NCBI RefSeq assembly: GCF_001297125.1
Contig: NZ_LHPC01000049.1
Location: 1-64,000 of the forward strand
Origin: Pseudomonas sp. RIT-PI-q
GTDB taxonomy: Bacteria; Pseudomonadota; Gammaproteobacteria; Pseudomonadales; Pseudomonadaceae
Direction: 5' to 3'
DNA: 64,000 nt
Part shown: piece by piece, positions 43,359 through 51,626 of the stretch
Numbering within the stretch: position 1 is the first letter of the stretch
Layout: the number at the start of each line of letters is the position of its first letter
Program-made: the position numbers and the translations under genes
Notes under the pieces: model-generated
The model's input: the letters and a program-made list of their open reading frames with translations, nothing else
The model's database searches: none
What the model was told of the DNA's origin: nothing

Positions 43359-44033
43359 ATGATGGTGCGGGTATTTTCTCGAATTCTATCGGCGGCGCTG
43401 CTGGTTGGTTGCGTTGCAGGTCTGACGGGTTGCGCGGGGAGTGTTGCGCCTGAGATCAAGCGACTGCCGGAACGTGTCGAACTCAGTGGCCGGTTCTACC
43501 GTGGCGTGGCCAATCAAAGTGGACCGCAGGTGTTGGCCAGCATGTTGTCCCAACAAGGTGTGGTGATCACGCCGGGATTGCTCGACAAGCCTTTGCATTT
43601 GCCGGGCGGCGAAGCCCAGTTGCAGCAGAACATGCAGAGCCTCGCCCGCGAGTACGGCATGGTCGTTTATCCCCTCGACAGCAATCTGCCTGCGCTGCTG
43701 ACCCAGGTCGCGGCCGGTTATTCGGTGATGGTGCGTTTTACCGAAGGCTCGGCGTTCTGGGCTGAACCCCGTTATGCCATTCTTGCCGGCTACAACCGTC
43801 AGAAGCAGACTGTGCTGCTGCGCGCCGGAATGGATCGCCGGACGTTGATGAGTTTCAGTTCATTTGAATCCGCGTTCAAGGACGCGGGCGGTTGGGCGGT
43901 ACTGATCCAGCGGCCGACGCAGATTCCTGCGCAGGTTGATCGCCAGCGCTGGCTCAAGGCTGCGAACGATCTTGCTCAGACTGGCCAGGAGCAGGCTGCC
44001 GCCAGGGCGAAAAAAGCCCTCGACGGGCAATAA
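43359..44033 (+). CDS. C39-peptidase-like lipoprotein lacking catalytic Cys and His
   Basis: About 224 residues. The signal and lipobox are SAALLVGCVAGLTGC. The mature domain follows the layout of small Pseudomonas C39-type cysteine-peptidase lipoproteins, but the active-site Cys of the usual QCGPA motif is Ser here (ANQSGPQVLASML). The His of the usual WHYxVVxG motif is Arg (EPRYAILAGYN). The structural Gly/Leu positions and a downstream LLRAGMD remain. A C-terminal TPR-like helix pair ends KKALDGQ. It is probably a binding or scaffold protein. The start is ATG 43359 or 43362. The alignment is by eye. Confidence 0.75.
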   Translation: MMVRVFSRILSAALLVGCVAGLTGCAGSVAPEIKRLPERVELSGRFYRGVANQSGPQVLASMLSQQGVVITPGLLDKPLHLPGGEAQLQQNMQSLAREYGMVVYPLDSNLPALLTQVAAGYSVMVRFTEGSAFWAEPRYAILAGYNRQKQTVLLRAGMDRRTLMSFSSFESAFKDAGGWAVLIQRPTQIPAQVDRQRWLKAANDLAQTGQEQAAARAKKALDGQ

Positions 44034-44125
44034 CTCCGTTCGTCATCTGCCGGGCACCTCCGCCCATTGCGAGCCTCCATATGCATAGCGCCCGGATTTT
44101 TCCGGGCCTTGATCAGGAGGCGCCC

Positions 44126-44332
44126 ATGGCACATTCCAATACTCCCTCCGGCCCGCACTCGTCCGAGCATTCGTCCGGCGATGACTTGGGGTTCGATCCC
44201 GATTCTCCCGACCTCGCCGATCCTCAGGTCGACCCGATCGGACCTGCCAAGGCGCCCAGGGATGTGAAGCCGGGCGACAACAGCAAGGCGCCGGCGAAGC
44301 CTTACGATCCACTCGCCGATCTGAAACCTTGA
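44126..44332 (+). CDS. Small Asp-Pro-rich acidic protein (paralogue 2)
   Basis: 68 residues, hydrophilic, Cys-free. It has a His/Ser-rich beginning (PHSSEHSSGDD), then DP-containing repeats (DPDSPDLADPQVDPIGP) and a Lys/Pro-rich tail ending YDPLADLKP. AGGAGG lies 6 bases before the ATG. It is the first of two tandem small genes, separated by 16 bases. Confidence 0.75.
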   Translation: MAHSNTPSGPHSSEHSSGDDLGFDPDSPDLADPQVDPIGPAKAPRDVKPGDNSKAPAKPYDPLADLKP

Positions 44333-44348
44333 GCTTAGTGAGGTGTGT

Positions 44349-44564
44349 ATGTCGACTGATTCGAGTTTCAATGACAAGCGTCCGGACAGTGTCCCTACAA
44401 CCCCGGAAAAGGATATGGACCCGGTGATGGATCCGAATGATCCGTTAAGGGACCCGCTGGCCAGGCCGGCTGTGGTGACGACGGAACATCCGCAGGGGAG
44501 GAGAGACCCGAGTGCTGGAGATGGTATTCCGGATGATGATCAGATGCCGTTGCCTAATGACTGA
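44349..44564 (+). CDS. Small Asp-Pro-rich acidic protein (paralogue 3)
   Basis: 71 residues with five Asp-Pro pairs (DMDPVMDPNDPLRDPLARP) and an acidic tail (GDGIPDDDQMPLPND). The start at ATG 44349 follows GTGAGGTGTGT, nearly the same leader as the 27273 gene (GTGAGGTGCGTC). Cys-free and probably disordered. It lies directly after the sister gene on the same transcript. Confidence 0.75.
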   Translation: MSTDSSFNDKRPDSVPTTPEKDMDPVMDPNDPLRDPLARPAVVTTEHPQGRRDPSAGDGIPDDDQMPLPND

Positions 44565-44598
44565 TTGCTGAGGGTATATCCGTTTTTTTGGTTGCACC

Positions 44599-44700
44599 TG
44601 TAGGAGCTGGCTTGCCAGCGAAGGACGTCAACGATGACGCGTTTCAACAGGATAAACACGGCGCATTCGAATGCTTCGCTGGCAAGCCAGCTCCTACAGG
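44599..44700. repeat. REP palindrome pair
   Basis: CTGTAGGAGCTGGCTTGCCA and its perfect inverse flank a centre of about 55 bases, between the convergent small acidic gene and pbpG. Confidence 0.92.
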
Positions 44701-44834
44701 GGGGCTGTGATATTTAGAGGTTGCGTGCGCTTTTGCTCTTGATCTGTTGCCGCTTTCACAGAGGCCGGGCGCCGCGGTAGCCGCCCCCAGCCATGGATGG
44801 CCGATGGCGGCGGACCCCCGGTGTTACTGCAAAT

Positions 44835-45773
44835 TTACTTCGAAGCTTCCACTACGCCACTCTGACGGTGCTTGAGGTTCTTTTCCGATTTGTACTGCAA
44901 GGCTACCGATGGCACGTTCGTACCCTTGCCGGTTTCGACCCAGTTACGAATACGGCTCGCATCGGCAAAGTGAGTGTACTTGCCGAAAGCGTCCAGGATG
45001 ACCAGGGCAACCGGGCGATTACCCATACTGGTCACCAGCACCAGGCAATGCCCAGCCTCGTTGGTAAAGCCGGTTTTCGTCAGCTGGATGTCCCAGTTCG
45101 GTTTGCCGACCAAGTGGTCGGTGTTGCGAAAGCCCAGGCTGTAGTTAGGCTTGCGGAACGAAACAGTTTTTTCCTTGGTGGTACTCAGCTCAGTCAATAT
45201 CGGGTACTTGTGCGCCGCGACCAGCAATTTGCTCAGGTCACGTGCCGTCGATACGTTACGAGGAGAAAGACCCGTCGGCTCGACGTAGTGCGTACTGGTC
45301 ATGCCCAGCGCCCTGGCCTTGGCGTTCATGGCAGCAATAAACGCGACATAACCGCCCGGATAGTGATGCGCCAGGCTGGCGGCAGCACGGTTTTCCGAGG
45401 ACATCAGGGCAATCAGCAGCATTTCCCTGCGCGGCATTTCGCTGTTGAGTTTAACCCGGGAAAACACACCTTTCATTTCCGGGGTGTCACTGATGTTGAT
45501 GGAAATGTACTCGTCCATGTTCTGCTTGGCTTCTACCACCACCAGCGCCGTCATCAGTTTGCTGACCGACGCGATCGGCACAACCACGTCCGGGTTGCTG
45601 GCATAAATGACTTTGTTGGTCTGCAAATCCATCAGCAAGGCGCTGCCGGAAGCTATCTTCAATTGTGACGTGTCGCGTGGTGCCGCGGTGGTGTCCGCAG
45701 CGTTAACTGTTGGCGTGATGAACGTCCCTGTAAATGCAAAAAATAGGCTCAGGATGGAAAGACGGATTTTCAC
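44835..45773 (-). CDS. pbpG: D-alanyl-D-alanine endopeptidase (PBP7)
   Basis: A periplasmic low-molecular-weight penicillin-binding protein that cuts D-Ala-mDAP cross-links of peptidoglycan. 312 residues with a signal peptide ending VNA. Catalytic motifs are SVSK (Ser69-Lys72), SEN (MSSENRAAASLA) and KTG (QLTKTGFTNEAGH). The length fits PBP7 and there is no C-terminal membrane anchor. Transcribed alone. Confidence 0.95.
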   Translation of the reverse strand: MKIRLSILSLFFAFTGTFITPTVNAADTTAAPRDTSQLKIASGSALLMDLQTNKVIYASNPDVVVPIASVSKLMTALVVVEAKQNMDEYISINISDTPEMKGVFSRVKLNSEMPRREMLLIALMSSENRAAASLAHHYPGGYVAFIAAMNAKARALGMTSTHYVEPTGLSPRNVSTARDLSKLLVAAHKYPILTELSTTKEKTVSFRKPNYSLGFRNTDHLVGKPNWDIQLTKTGFTNEAGHCLVLVTSMGNRPVALVILDAFGKYTHFADASRIRNWVETGKGTNVPSVALQYKSEKNLKHRQSGVVEASK

Positions 45774-45954
45774 GCTGGCAGACTCATAAGGGTGTGGATA
45801 AGCCGTTATGTAACGGGCTGTTTCTTAAAAACCGACGCATTTTAGGAGTATGGCTGAAGAACTGTCGATGGTTGTTCAACGATCAGGTGAAACTCCTTGA
45901 AAACCCCTTAAAAACAGTGGGTTTCCGGCGAGCGGTAGTGCTTTTTATTTGGCC

Positions 45955-45985
45955 AAAAAGAACCCCGCCATTGGCGGGGGTCTTT
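45955..45985 (-). terminator. Rho-independent terminator of folD
   Basis: On the minus strand CCCCGCCAATGGCGGGG followed by TTCTTTTTGG, 17 bases beyond the folD stop. The remaining bases up to the pbpG start (45774-45954) show no gene, only AT-rich promoter-like sequence. Confidence 0.88.
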
Positions 45986-46001
45986 GGGGGGTCGCTCAGG
46001 C

Positions 46002-46868
46002 TCAATCAAGAACTCCGCTGTGCAGGGGTTCCGCTGCATACAGGGGGGTTTCCAGCAGGCAAGCGCGGGTCATCGGACCAACGCCACCCGGGACTGGCGT
46101 AATCCAGCCGGCGCGGGGCAGGGCGGTTTCGTAGATCACGTCACCGACCAGTTTGCCATCTTCCTGGCGGTTGATGCCGACGTCGATCACGATCGCGCCT
46201 TCCTTGATCCACTCGCCCTTGACCAGTCCCGGCTTGCCGGCGGCAACGACCACCAGATCGGCTCGGCCGACGTGGCCCGCCAGATCCTTGGTGAAACGGT
46301 GGGTGACGGTCACGGTGCAACCGGCCAGCAGTAATTCCATCGCCATCGGACGGCCAACAATGTTGGAAGCCCCGACAATCACCGCGTCCATCCCGTAAAG
46401 ATCGACGCCGGTGCTTTCCAGCAGGGCCATGATGCCTTTAGGGGTGCACGGGCGCAGCAGCGGAATGCGCTGGGCCAGGCGGCCGACGTTATAAGGATGG
46501 AAACCGTCGACGTCTTTGTCCGGACGAATGCGCTCCAGCAATTTGGAGGCGTCCAGGTGTTCAGGTAAAGGAAGCTGAAGCAGAACGCCGTCGATAGTCG
46601 GGTCGTCGTTCAGGCGATCGATCAGATCGGTCAGCGCTTCTTGAGTGGTTTCGGCAGGCAGGTCATAGGCTTGGGAAATGAAGCCGACCTCTTCACAGTC
46701 TTTACGCTTGTGCGAGACATAAACCTGAGAGGCAGGATCGCTGCCGACCAGGATCACCGCGAGGCCGGGCGTGCGCAGGCCTTGCTGGCGACGCTCGGTG
46801 ACGCGTTTGGCGATCTGCTGGCGCAGGCTGGCGGCGATCGATTTGCCGTCGATTAGTTGTGCAGTCAT
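46002..46868 (-). CDS. folD: Bifunctional methylenetetrahydrofolate dehydrogenase/cyclohydrolase
   Basis: Interconverts 5,10-methylene-, methenyl- and 10-formyl-THF for purine and fMet synthesis in the cytosol. 288 residues. The catalytic Tyr/Lys motif is YVSHKRKDCEEVGF (about 50-63), the substrate loop is DGVLLQLPLP, and the Rossmann nucleotide motif is IVGASNIVGRPMAMEL. The C-terminal PVPGGVGPMT is intact. It is divergent from the tRNA cluster, the usual Pseudomonas order. Confidence 0.97.
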   Translation of the reverse strand: MTAQLIDGKSIAASLRQQIAKRVTERRQQGLRTPGLAVILVGSDPASQVYVSHKRKDCEEVGFISQAYDLPAETTQEALTDLIDRLNDDPTIDGVLLQLPLPEHLDASKLLERIRPDKDVDGFHPYNVGRLAQRIPLLRPCTPKGIMALLESTGVDLYGMDAVIVGASNIVGRPMAMELLLAGCTVTVTHRFTKDLAGHVGRADLVVVAAGKPGLVKGEWIKEGAIVIDVGINRQEDGKLVGDVIYETALPRAGWITPVPGGVGPMTRACLLETPLYAAEPLHSGVLD

Positions 46869-46999
46869 TGCGCGTGATTAACCATCGAGAGGGGAAAAAA
46901 AGAGAACGCATTCTCGCATGTCGTGAGGTGAGGGCAAAGGCGCTTGGTCTGCAAATTCCCCTAACCCCTTTAATTAAATGAATTTTTTTTAAAAAGGAT

Positions 47000-47028
47000 T
47001 TGACGGCCTTTAGGGTGCTCTATACTAT
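47000..47028 (+). promoter_or_regulatory. Promoter of the tRNA cluster
   Basis: TTGACG at 47000-47005 with either TATACT (15-base spacer) or TACTAT (17-base spacer) downstream. It is preceded by an A/T-rich UP-like run and followed by a GC-rich discriminator (TCGTCGCAC), as expected for a stringently controlled stable-RNA promoter about 115 bases ahead of tRNA-Arg. Confidence 0.75.
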
Positions 47029-47142
47029 TCGTCGCACTTGTCGGGCACAGCCTAGCACTGGATGAGAAGGTCAAGCGGGATTACGGTTCCGTGAGGCTGG
47101 AAGCACTTAGTTTGTAGTCCTCCAAGAGTACAGATTAGTAAG

Positions 47143-47219
47143 GCGCCCGTAGCTCAGCTGGATAGAGCATCCGCCTTCTAAGCGGATGGTCGCAGGTTCG
47201 AGTCCTGCCGGGTGCGCCA
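47143..47219 (+). tRNA. tRNA-Arg (anticodon TCT)
   Basis: 77 bases, encoded CCA. Acceptor GCGCCCG/CGGGTGC, anticodon loop CTTCTAA giving TCT, and T-loop GTTCGAGTC. First of four tRNAs in one transcript. Confidence 0.97.
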
Positions 47220-47251
47220 TTAGGCAACTTTGGCACAAGTAGCGCAATATG

Positions 47252-47327
47252 GTGGGCGTAGCTCAGTTGGTAGAGCACGGGATTGTGACTCCCGTTGTCG
47301 AGGGTTCGATCCCCTTCGTCCACCCCA
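47252..47327 (+). tRNA. tRNA-His (anticodon GTG), copy 1
   Basis: 76 bases with encoded CCA; anticodon loop TTGTGAC. The base before GTGGGCG supplies the expected extra 5' G. It is identical to the copy at 47549, and the flanking sequences are duplicated too. Confidence 0.97.
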
Positions 47328-47335
47328 TATTTCGA

Positions 47336-47370
47336 AAGGCGCCAGATTTAACAGTCTGGCGCCTTTGCTT
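47336..47370 (+). terminator. Weakened terminator copy inside the tRNA operon
   Basis: AAAGGCGCCAGATTTAACAG and TCTGGCGCC form a strong stem, but the tail is TTTGCTTTAA rather than an unbroken T run. It resembles the terminal stem at 47634. It may attenuate or serve as a processing site, since tRNA-Leu and a second tRNA-His lie beyond it. Confidence 0.7.
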
Positions 47371-47385
47371 TAACAGCTTCAAACT

Positions 47386-47470
47386 GCGGATGTGGTGGAA
47401 TTGGTAGACACACTGGATTTAGGTTCCAGCGCCGCGAGGCGTAAGAGTTCGAGTCTCTTCATCCGCACCA
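47386..47470 (+). tRNA. tRNA-Leu (anticodon TAG)
   Basis: 85 bases with long variable arm (CGCCGCGAGGCGT) and encoded CCA; anticodon loop TTTAGGT gives TAG. Confidence 0.97.
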
Positions 47471-47548
47471 AATAAAGCTTCACTCAGGCCGGCTGGCTTG
47501 GCTGGAGCGCAGCAAGGAAGTTGTTTGGCTTCTTTGTAAGGCAATATG

Positions 47549-47624
47549 GTGGGCGTAGCTCAGTTGGTAGAGCACGGGATTGTGACTCCCGTTGTCGAGG
47601 GTTCGATCCCCTTCGTCCACCCCA
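47549..47624 (+). tRNA. tRNA-His (anticodon GTG), copy 2
   Basis: Identical 76-base copy of the tRNA-His at 47252, including the upstream AATATG and the downstream stem. Confidence 0.97.
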
Positions 47625-47633
47625 TATTTCGAG

Positions 47634-47671
47634 AGGCGCCAGATTTAACAGTCTGGCGCCTTTTTTGTTTT
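47634..47671 (+). terminator. Rho-independent terminator of the tRNA operon
   Basis: AGGCGCCAGA-tttaacag-TCTGGCGCCTTTTTTGTTTT: the same stem as at 47336 but with a full T tract, ending the transcript. Confidence 0.92.
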
Positions 47672-48026
47672 AGCGGTTCGAGTATTCAGCGACTGCAGGT
47701 TCTGGGTCGCAGGGGTGGGGGTTTCGTCGTATTTATGTTTCTCGATGATGCGCCGCCGCCCGCCGGCCTTGCTCGCAAGATCGGCTGTCAGGGAGATGAT
47801 GGGCAGCTTCTTCTATATATAGAAGGATTGATGCAGAGCCCTGGCATGATTGGCTGTATTTGCTAACAGGGCGAGGCACAACCGTTTGTCCCCGCCTAAT
47901 AAATTGCCTGCTGCTTTTTTACCCGTTTTCAGTAGGGTGACTTCTTGAGTTTGACCCACTAGAATGCATGCCCTTGATTCTGGGGTCGGAAACGGCCGGC
48001 TAACGTCTGTGCAACGAGGAATATCC
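47672..48026. other. Gene-free leader region before tig
   Basis: 355 bases without a supportable gene. It holds a small perfect palindrome, CTTCTATATATAGAAG (about 47811-47826), an A/T-rich run near 47895-47925 and a likely tig promoter/leader ending with CGAGGAATATCC before the ATG. Short frames here lack ribosome binding sites and codon bias. Confidence 0.6.
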
Positions 48027-49337
48027 ATGCAAGTTTCTGTTGAAAATACTTCTGCTCTTGAGCGCCGCATGAGCATCACCGTGCCGGCTGAGCGCATTGA
48101 GACTCAGGTCAACAAGCGTCTGCAGCAGACTGCCCAAAAGGCCAAGATTGCTGGCTTCCGTCCAGGCAAAGTGCCAATGAGCGAAATCAAGCGCCGTTTC
48201 GGTGCTGATGCGCGTCAGGAAGCTGTAGGCGACGTGATCCAGTCTTCTTTCTACGAAGCTGTTGTCGAGCAAAAGCTGAACCCGGCTGGCGCCCCTTCGA
48301 TCGAGCCTAAGTCGATCGAAGCTGGCAAAGACCTGGAATACGTCGCAGTTTTCGAGGTGTTCCCAGAGTTCACCGTTGCCGGTTTCGACGGTATCACCGT
48401 AGAGCGCCTGAGCGCTGACGTGGCTGACGCCGATCTGGACAAAATGCTGGACGTGCTGCGCAAGCAGAACACCCGTTTTGAAGTGGCCGATCGCGCTGCC
48501 CAGAACGAAGACCAGCTGAACATCGATTTCGTCGGCAAGGTTGACGGTGAAGTGTTTGCTGGCGGTTCCGCCAAAGGTACTCAGCTGGTTCTGGGTTCCG
48601 GCCGTATGATCCCTGGCTTCGAAGACGGTCTGGTTGGCGCTAAAGCCGGCGAAGAGCGCGTTCTGAACCTGACCTTCCCTGAGGATTATCAGAACCTCGA
48701 CCTGGCTGGCAAAACCGCTGAGTTCACCGTTACCGTGAACACTGTTTCCGAGCCAAAACTGCCAGAGCTGAACGAAGAATTCTTCGCTCAATTCGGCATC
48801 AAGGAAACCGGTCTGGAAGGCTTCCGTACCGAAGTTCGCAAGAACATGGAGCGCGAGCTGCGTCAGGCGATCAAATCCAAGGTCAAGAATCAGGTGATGG
48901 ACGGTCTGCTGACCACCAACCCGATCGAAGTGCCTAAGGCGCTGCTGTCCAACGAAGTTGACCGTCTGCGCGTGCAGGCTGTTCAGCAGTTCGGTGGCAA
49001 CATCAAGCCTGACCAACTGCCGGCCGAGCTGTTCGAAGAGCAAGCCAAGCGCCGCGTTGTGCTGGGTCTGATCGTGGCTGAAGTGGTCAAGCAATTCGAC
49101 CTCAAGCCTGACGAAGCCCGCGTTCGCGAAATGATTCAGGAAATGGCTTCGGCCTACCAAGAGCCTGAGCAGGTTGTGTCTTGGTACTACAAGAACGACC
49201 AGCAACTGAACGAAGTTCGTTCGGTTGTGCTGGAAGAACAAGTTGTGGATACTGTTCTGCAGAAGGCTAACGTGACCGACAAAGCGGTCTCTTACGAAGA
49301 AGCAGTCAAGCCGGTAGAAGCTCCACAAGCCGACTGA
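48027..49337 (+). CDS. tig: Trigger factor chaperone
   Basis: A ribosome-bound chaperone with peptidyl-prolyl isomerase activity. 436 residues. The N-terminal ribosome-binding domain has the signature GFRPGKVPMSEIKRRFG (about 45-61). The FKBP-type PPIase domain is about 160-245 (NIDFVGKVDGEVFAGG, GSGRMIPGFEDGLVGAK), and the helical C-terminal substrate arms follow to the end. The start at 48027 has CGAGGA upstream. Transcribed ahead of clpP, with a GC-rich hairpin (49364-49392) between them that lacks a T tract. Confidence 0.98.
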   Translation: MQVSVENTSALERRMSITVPAERIETQVNKRLQQTAQKAKIAGFRPGKVPMSEIKRRFGADARQEAVGDVIQSSFYEAVVEQKLNPAGAPSIEPKSIEAGKDLEYVAVFEVFPEFTVAGFDGITVERLSADVADADLDKMLDVLRKQNTRFEVADRAAQNEDQLNIDFVGKVDGEVFAGGSAKGTQLVLGSGRMIPGFEDGLVGAKAGEERVLNLTFPEDYQNLDLAGKTAEFTVTVNTVSEPKLPELNEEFFAQFGIKETGLEGFRTEVRKNMERELRQAIKSKVKNQVMDGLLTTNPIEVPKALLSNEVDRLRVQAVQQFGGNIKPDQLPAELFEEQAKRRVVLGLIVAEVVKQFDLKPDEARVREMIQEMASAYQEPEQVVSWYYKNDQQLNEVRSVVLEEQVVDTVLQKANVTDKAVSYEEAVKPVEAPQAD

Positions 49338-49430
49338 TCATTTCTGCGCTAAGAAGTAATCACCATAAGCCAGCCTTCGCGCTGGCTTATGCGTATTCAA
49401 GACATAACTATTTGGGAGTGACTGCAGAGC

Positions 49431-50066
49431 ATGTTCCGTAATTCGTATATTCAGCAGAACTCTGATATCCAGGCCGCAGGCGGCCTGGTCCCGATGGTTG
49501 TCGAGCAGTCTGCTCGTGGCGAGCGCGCTTACGACATTTACTCGCGCCTGCTCAAGGAGCGAGTGATCTTTCTGGTTGGCCCGGTAGAGGACTACATGGC
49601 CAACCTGATCTGTGCGCAACTGCTGTTCCTTGAAGCGGAAAACCCGGACAAGGACATCCATCTCTATATCAACTCCCCGGGCGGTTCGGTGACAGCTGGC
49701 ATGTCGATTTACGACACCATGCAGTTCATCAAACCCAACGTGTCGACTACCTGTATCGGCCAGGCGTGCAGCATGGGCGCGTTCCTGTTGACGGCCGGTG
49801 CCACCGGCAAGCGTTACTGCCTGCCGAACTCGCGTGTGATGATTCACCAGCCACTGGGCGGTTTCCAGGGCCAGGCGTCGGATATCGAAATCCATGCCAA
49901 GGAAATCCTCTTCATTCGTGAGCGTCTCAACACGCTGATGGCCAAGCACAGCGGGCACACGCTTGAAGAAATCGAGCGCGACACCAACCGCGATAACTTC
50001 ATGAGTGCAGAAGCCGCGCGTGCGTACGGCTTGATCGATGAAGTGATCACCCAGCGCCCCGCTTAA
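49431..50066 (+). CDS. clpP: ATP-dependent Clp protease proteolytic subunit
   Basis: A serine protease, tetradecameric partner of ClpX/ClpA in the cytosol. 211 residues with a short N-terminal propeptide. The catalytic Ser is in IGQACSMGAFLLTAGA, His in SRVMIHQPLGG and Asp in IERDTNRDNF. The gene lies 93 bases after tig. Downstream, GCGGGCTTGAAAAAGCCCGC (50112-50131) forms a hairpin in the 112-base gap before clpX that may reduce read-through. Confidence 0.98.
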   Translation: MFRNSYIQQNSDIQAAGGLVPMVVEQSARGERAYDIYSRLLKERVIFLVGPVEDYMANLICAQLLFLEAENPDKDIHLYINSPGGSVTAGMSIYDTMQFIKPNVSTTCIGQACSMGAFLLTAGATGKRYCLPNSRVMIHQPLGGFQGQASDIEIHAKEILFIRERLNTLMAKHSGHTLEEIERDTNRDNFMSAEAARAYGLIDEVITQRPA

Positions 50067-50178
50067 AATAAGCAGCTCAAAATAGGCGTGGTCGGCTGCT
50101 CCGATCACTAGCGGGCTTGAAAAAGCCCGCAATAGCCTTCATCTTGTGTTGCAAGCCTATCGGATTTGGATCGAACGA

Positions 50179-51462
50179 ATGACTGACACCCGCAACGGCG
50201 AGGACAACGGCAAGCTGCTCTATTGCTCCTTCTGTGGCAAAAGCCAGCATGAAGTGCGCAAATTGATTGCCGGCCCCTCGGTCTTTATCTGCGACGAGTG
50301 CGTCGACCTGTGCAATGACATCATCCGAGAGGAGGTGCAGGAAGCCCAGGCCGAGAGCAGCGCGCATAAATTGCCTTCGCCTAAAGAAATCAGCGGCATC
50401 CTTGATCAGTACGTGATTGGTCAAGAGCGTGCAAAAAAGGTTCTGGCCGTAGCGGTGTACAACCACTACAAACGTCTGAACCAGCGTGACAAAAAGAATG
50501 ACGACGTCGAACTCGGCAAAAGCAACATCTTGCTGATCGGCCCGACAGGCTCGGGTAAAACCCTGCTTGCCGAAACACTGGCCCGCTTGCTGAACGTTCC
50601 GTTCACCATCGCCGACGCAACCACCCTCACCGAGGCGGGTTACGTAGGTGAAGATGTCGAGAACATCATTCAGAAGCTGCTGCAGAAATGCGATTACGAC
50701 GTAGAAAAAGCCCAGATGGGCATTGTCTACATCGATGAAATCGACAAGATTTCGCGCAAGTCTGACAACCCGTCGATCACCCGGGACGTTTCCGGTGAAG
50801 GCGTGCAGCAGGCCCTGCTCAAGTTGATCGAAGGCACGGTCGCTTCCGTTCCACCTCAAGGTGGTCGCAAGCATCCGCAGCAGGAATTCCTTCAGGTCGA
50901 CACCCGTAACATCCTGTTCATCTGCGGTGGCGCGTTCTCTGGTCTGGAAAAGGTTATCCAAAACCGTTCCACCAAGGGCGGCATCGGCTTCAACGCAGAA
51001 GTGCGCAGCAAGGAAGAAGGCAAGAAAGTTGGTGAGTCCCTGCGTGAAGTCGAGCCTGACGATCTGGTCAAGTTCGGTCTGATCCCGGAATTCGTCGGTC
51101 GTCTGCCGGTACTTGCCACGCTGGACGAGCTTGATGAGGCTGCGTTGATGCAGATTCTCACCGAGCCGAAAAATGCCCTGACCAAACAGTATGCCAAGCT
51201 GTTCGAGATGGAAGGCGTAGACCTGGAATTCCGCGCCGACGCGCTGAAATCAGTCGCCAAGCGTGCACTGGAACGCAAGACCGGTGCCCGTGGACTGCGC
51301 TCGATTCTCGAAGGTGTATTGCTCGACACTATGTATGAAATCCCCTCGCAGTCCGAGGTGAGTAAAGTAGTGATCGATGAAAGCGTTATAGAAGGCAAGT
51401 CCAAGCCACTGTATATCTACGAAAACAGTGAGCCGGCTGCCAAGGCCGCGCCAGACGCTTAA
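50179..51462 (+). CDS. clpX: Clp protease ATP-binding subunit ClpX
   Basis: An AAA+ unfoldase that recognises tagged substrates and feeds ClpP. 427 residues. The N-terminal zinc-binding domain has four Cys (YCSFCGKSQ, FICDECVDLC), Walker A is GPTGSGKTLLAETLA, Walker B is IVYIDEIDKI, the ClpP-docking loop contains GF (KGGIGFNAE), and sensor 2 GARGLRSILE is near the C-terminus. The start at 50179 gives the usual MTDTRNGEDNGK. Confidence 0.98.
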   Translation: MTDTRNGEDNGKLLYCSFCGKSQHEVRKLIAGPSVFICDECVDLCNDIIREEVQEAQAESSAHKLPSPKEISGILDQYVIGQERAKKVLAVAVYNHYKRLNQRDKKNDDVELGKSNILLIGPTGSGKTLLAETLARLLNVPFTIADATTLTEAGYVGEDVENIIQKLLQKCDYDVEKAQMGIVYIDEIDKISRKSDNPSITRDVSGEGVQQALLKLIEGTVASVPPQGGRKHPQQEFLQVDTRNILFICGGAFSGLEKVIQNRSTKGGIGFNAEVRSKEEGKKVGESLREVEPDDLVKFGLIPEFVGRLPVLATLDELDEAALMQILTEPKNALTKQYAKLFEMEGVDLEFRADALKSVAKRALERKTGARGLRSILEGVLLDTMYEIPSQSEVSKVVIDESVIEGKSKPLYIYENSEPAAKAAPDA

Positions 51463-51478
51463 GCGTCACGCAGCTGGA

Positions 51479-51506
51479 ACAAAGAAGGGGCCTTCGGGCC
51501 CCTTTG
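51479..51506 (+). terminator. Rho-independent terminator after clpX
   Basis: AAAGAAGGGGCC-ttcg-GGCCCCTTTGCT: an 8-bp stem with a stable TTCG tetraloop and short T tail, 17 bases after the clpX stop. Confidence 0.88.
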
Positions 51507-51510
51507 CTAT

Positions 51511-51535
51511 TGTGGGAGCTGGCCTGCCAGCGAGA
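51511..51535. repeat. Single REP sequence
   Basis: TGTGGGAGCTGGCCTGCCAG plus GCGA, unpaired, directly after the clpX terminator. Confidence 0.75.
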
Positions 51536-51626
51536 CGGCCTTACGCTCAACCTGATTTTTGAATGTAATCCGGACCTATGCAATCGCTGCCTTAGGCGGC
51601 AATCTTTTAAGTGGTTCTTTTATCCG

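Noticed and set aside
47143..47671. tRNA cluster as a genomic-island attachment site
   Set aside because: No integrase, no partial tRNA direct repeat ending an island, and the flanking folD-tig order is the standard Pseudomonas one. The tRNA-His duplication is a local tandem event.
49364..49392. Terminator between tig and clpP
   Set aside because: The stem is strong but has no T tract, so it is mentioned only as a hairpin that may modulate read-through.
50146..50178. Longer start for clpX (and similarly for lon, tig, BvgA-like and AroE-like genes)
   Set aside because: Upstream codons have no family similarity, and the internal ATGs have the expected N-terminal sequences and, in most cases, ribosome binding sites.
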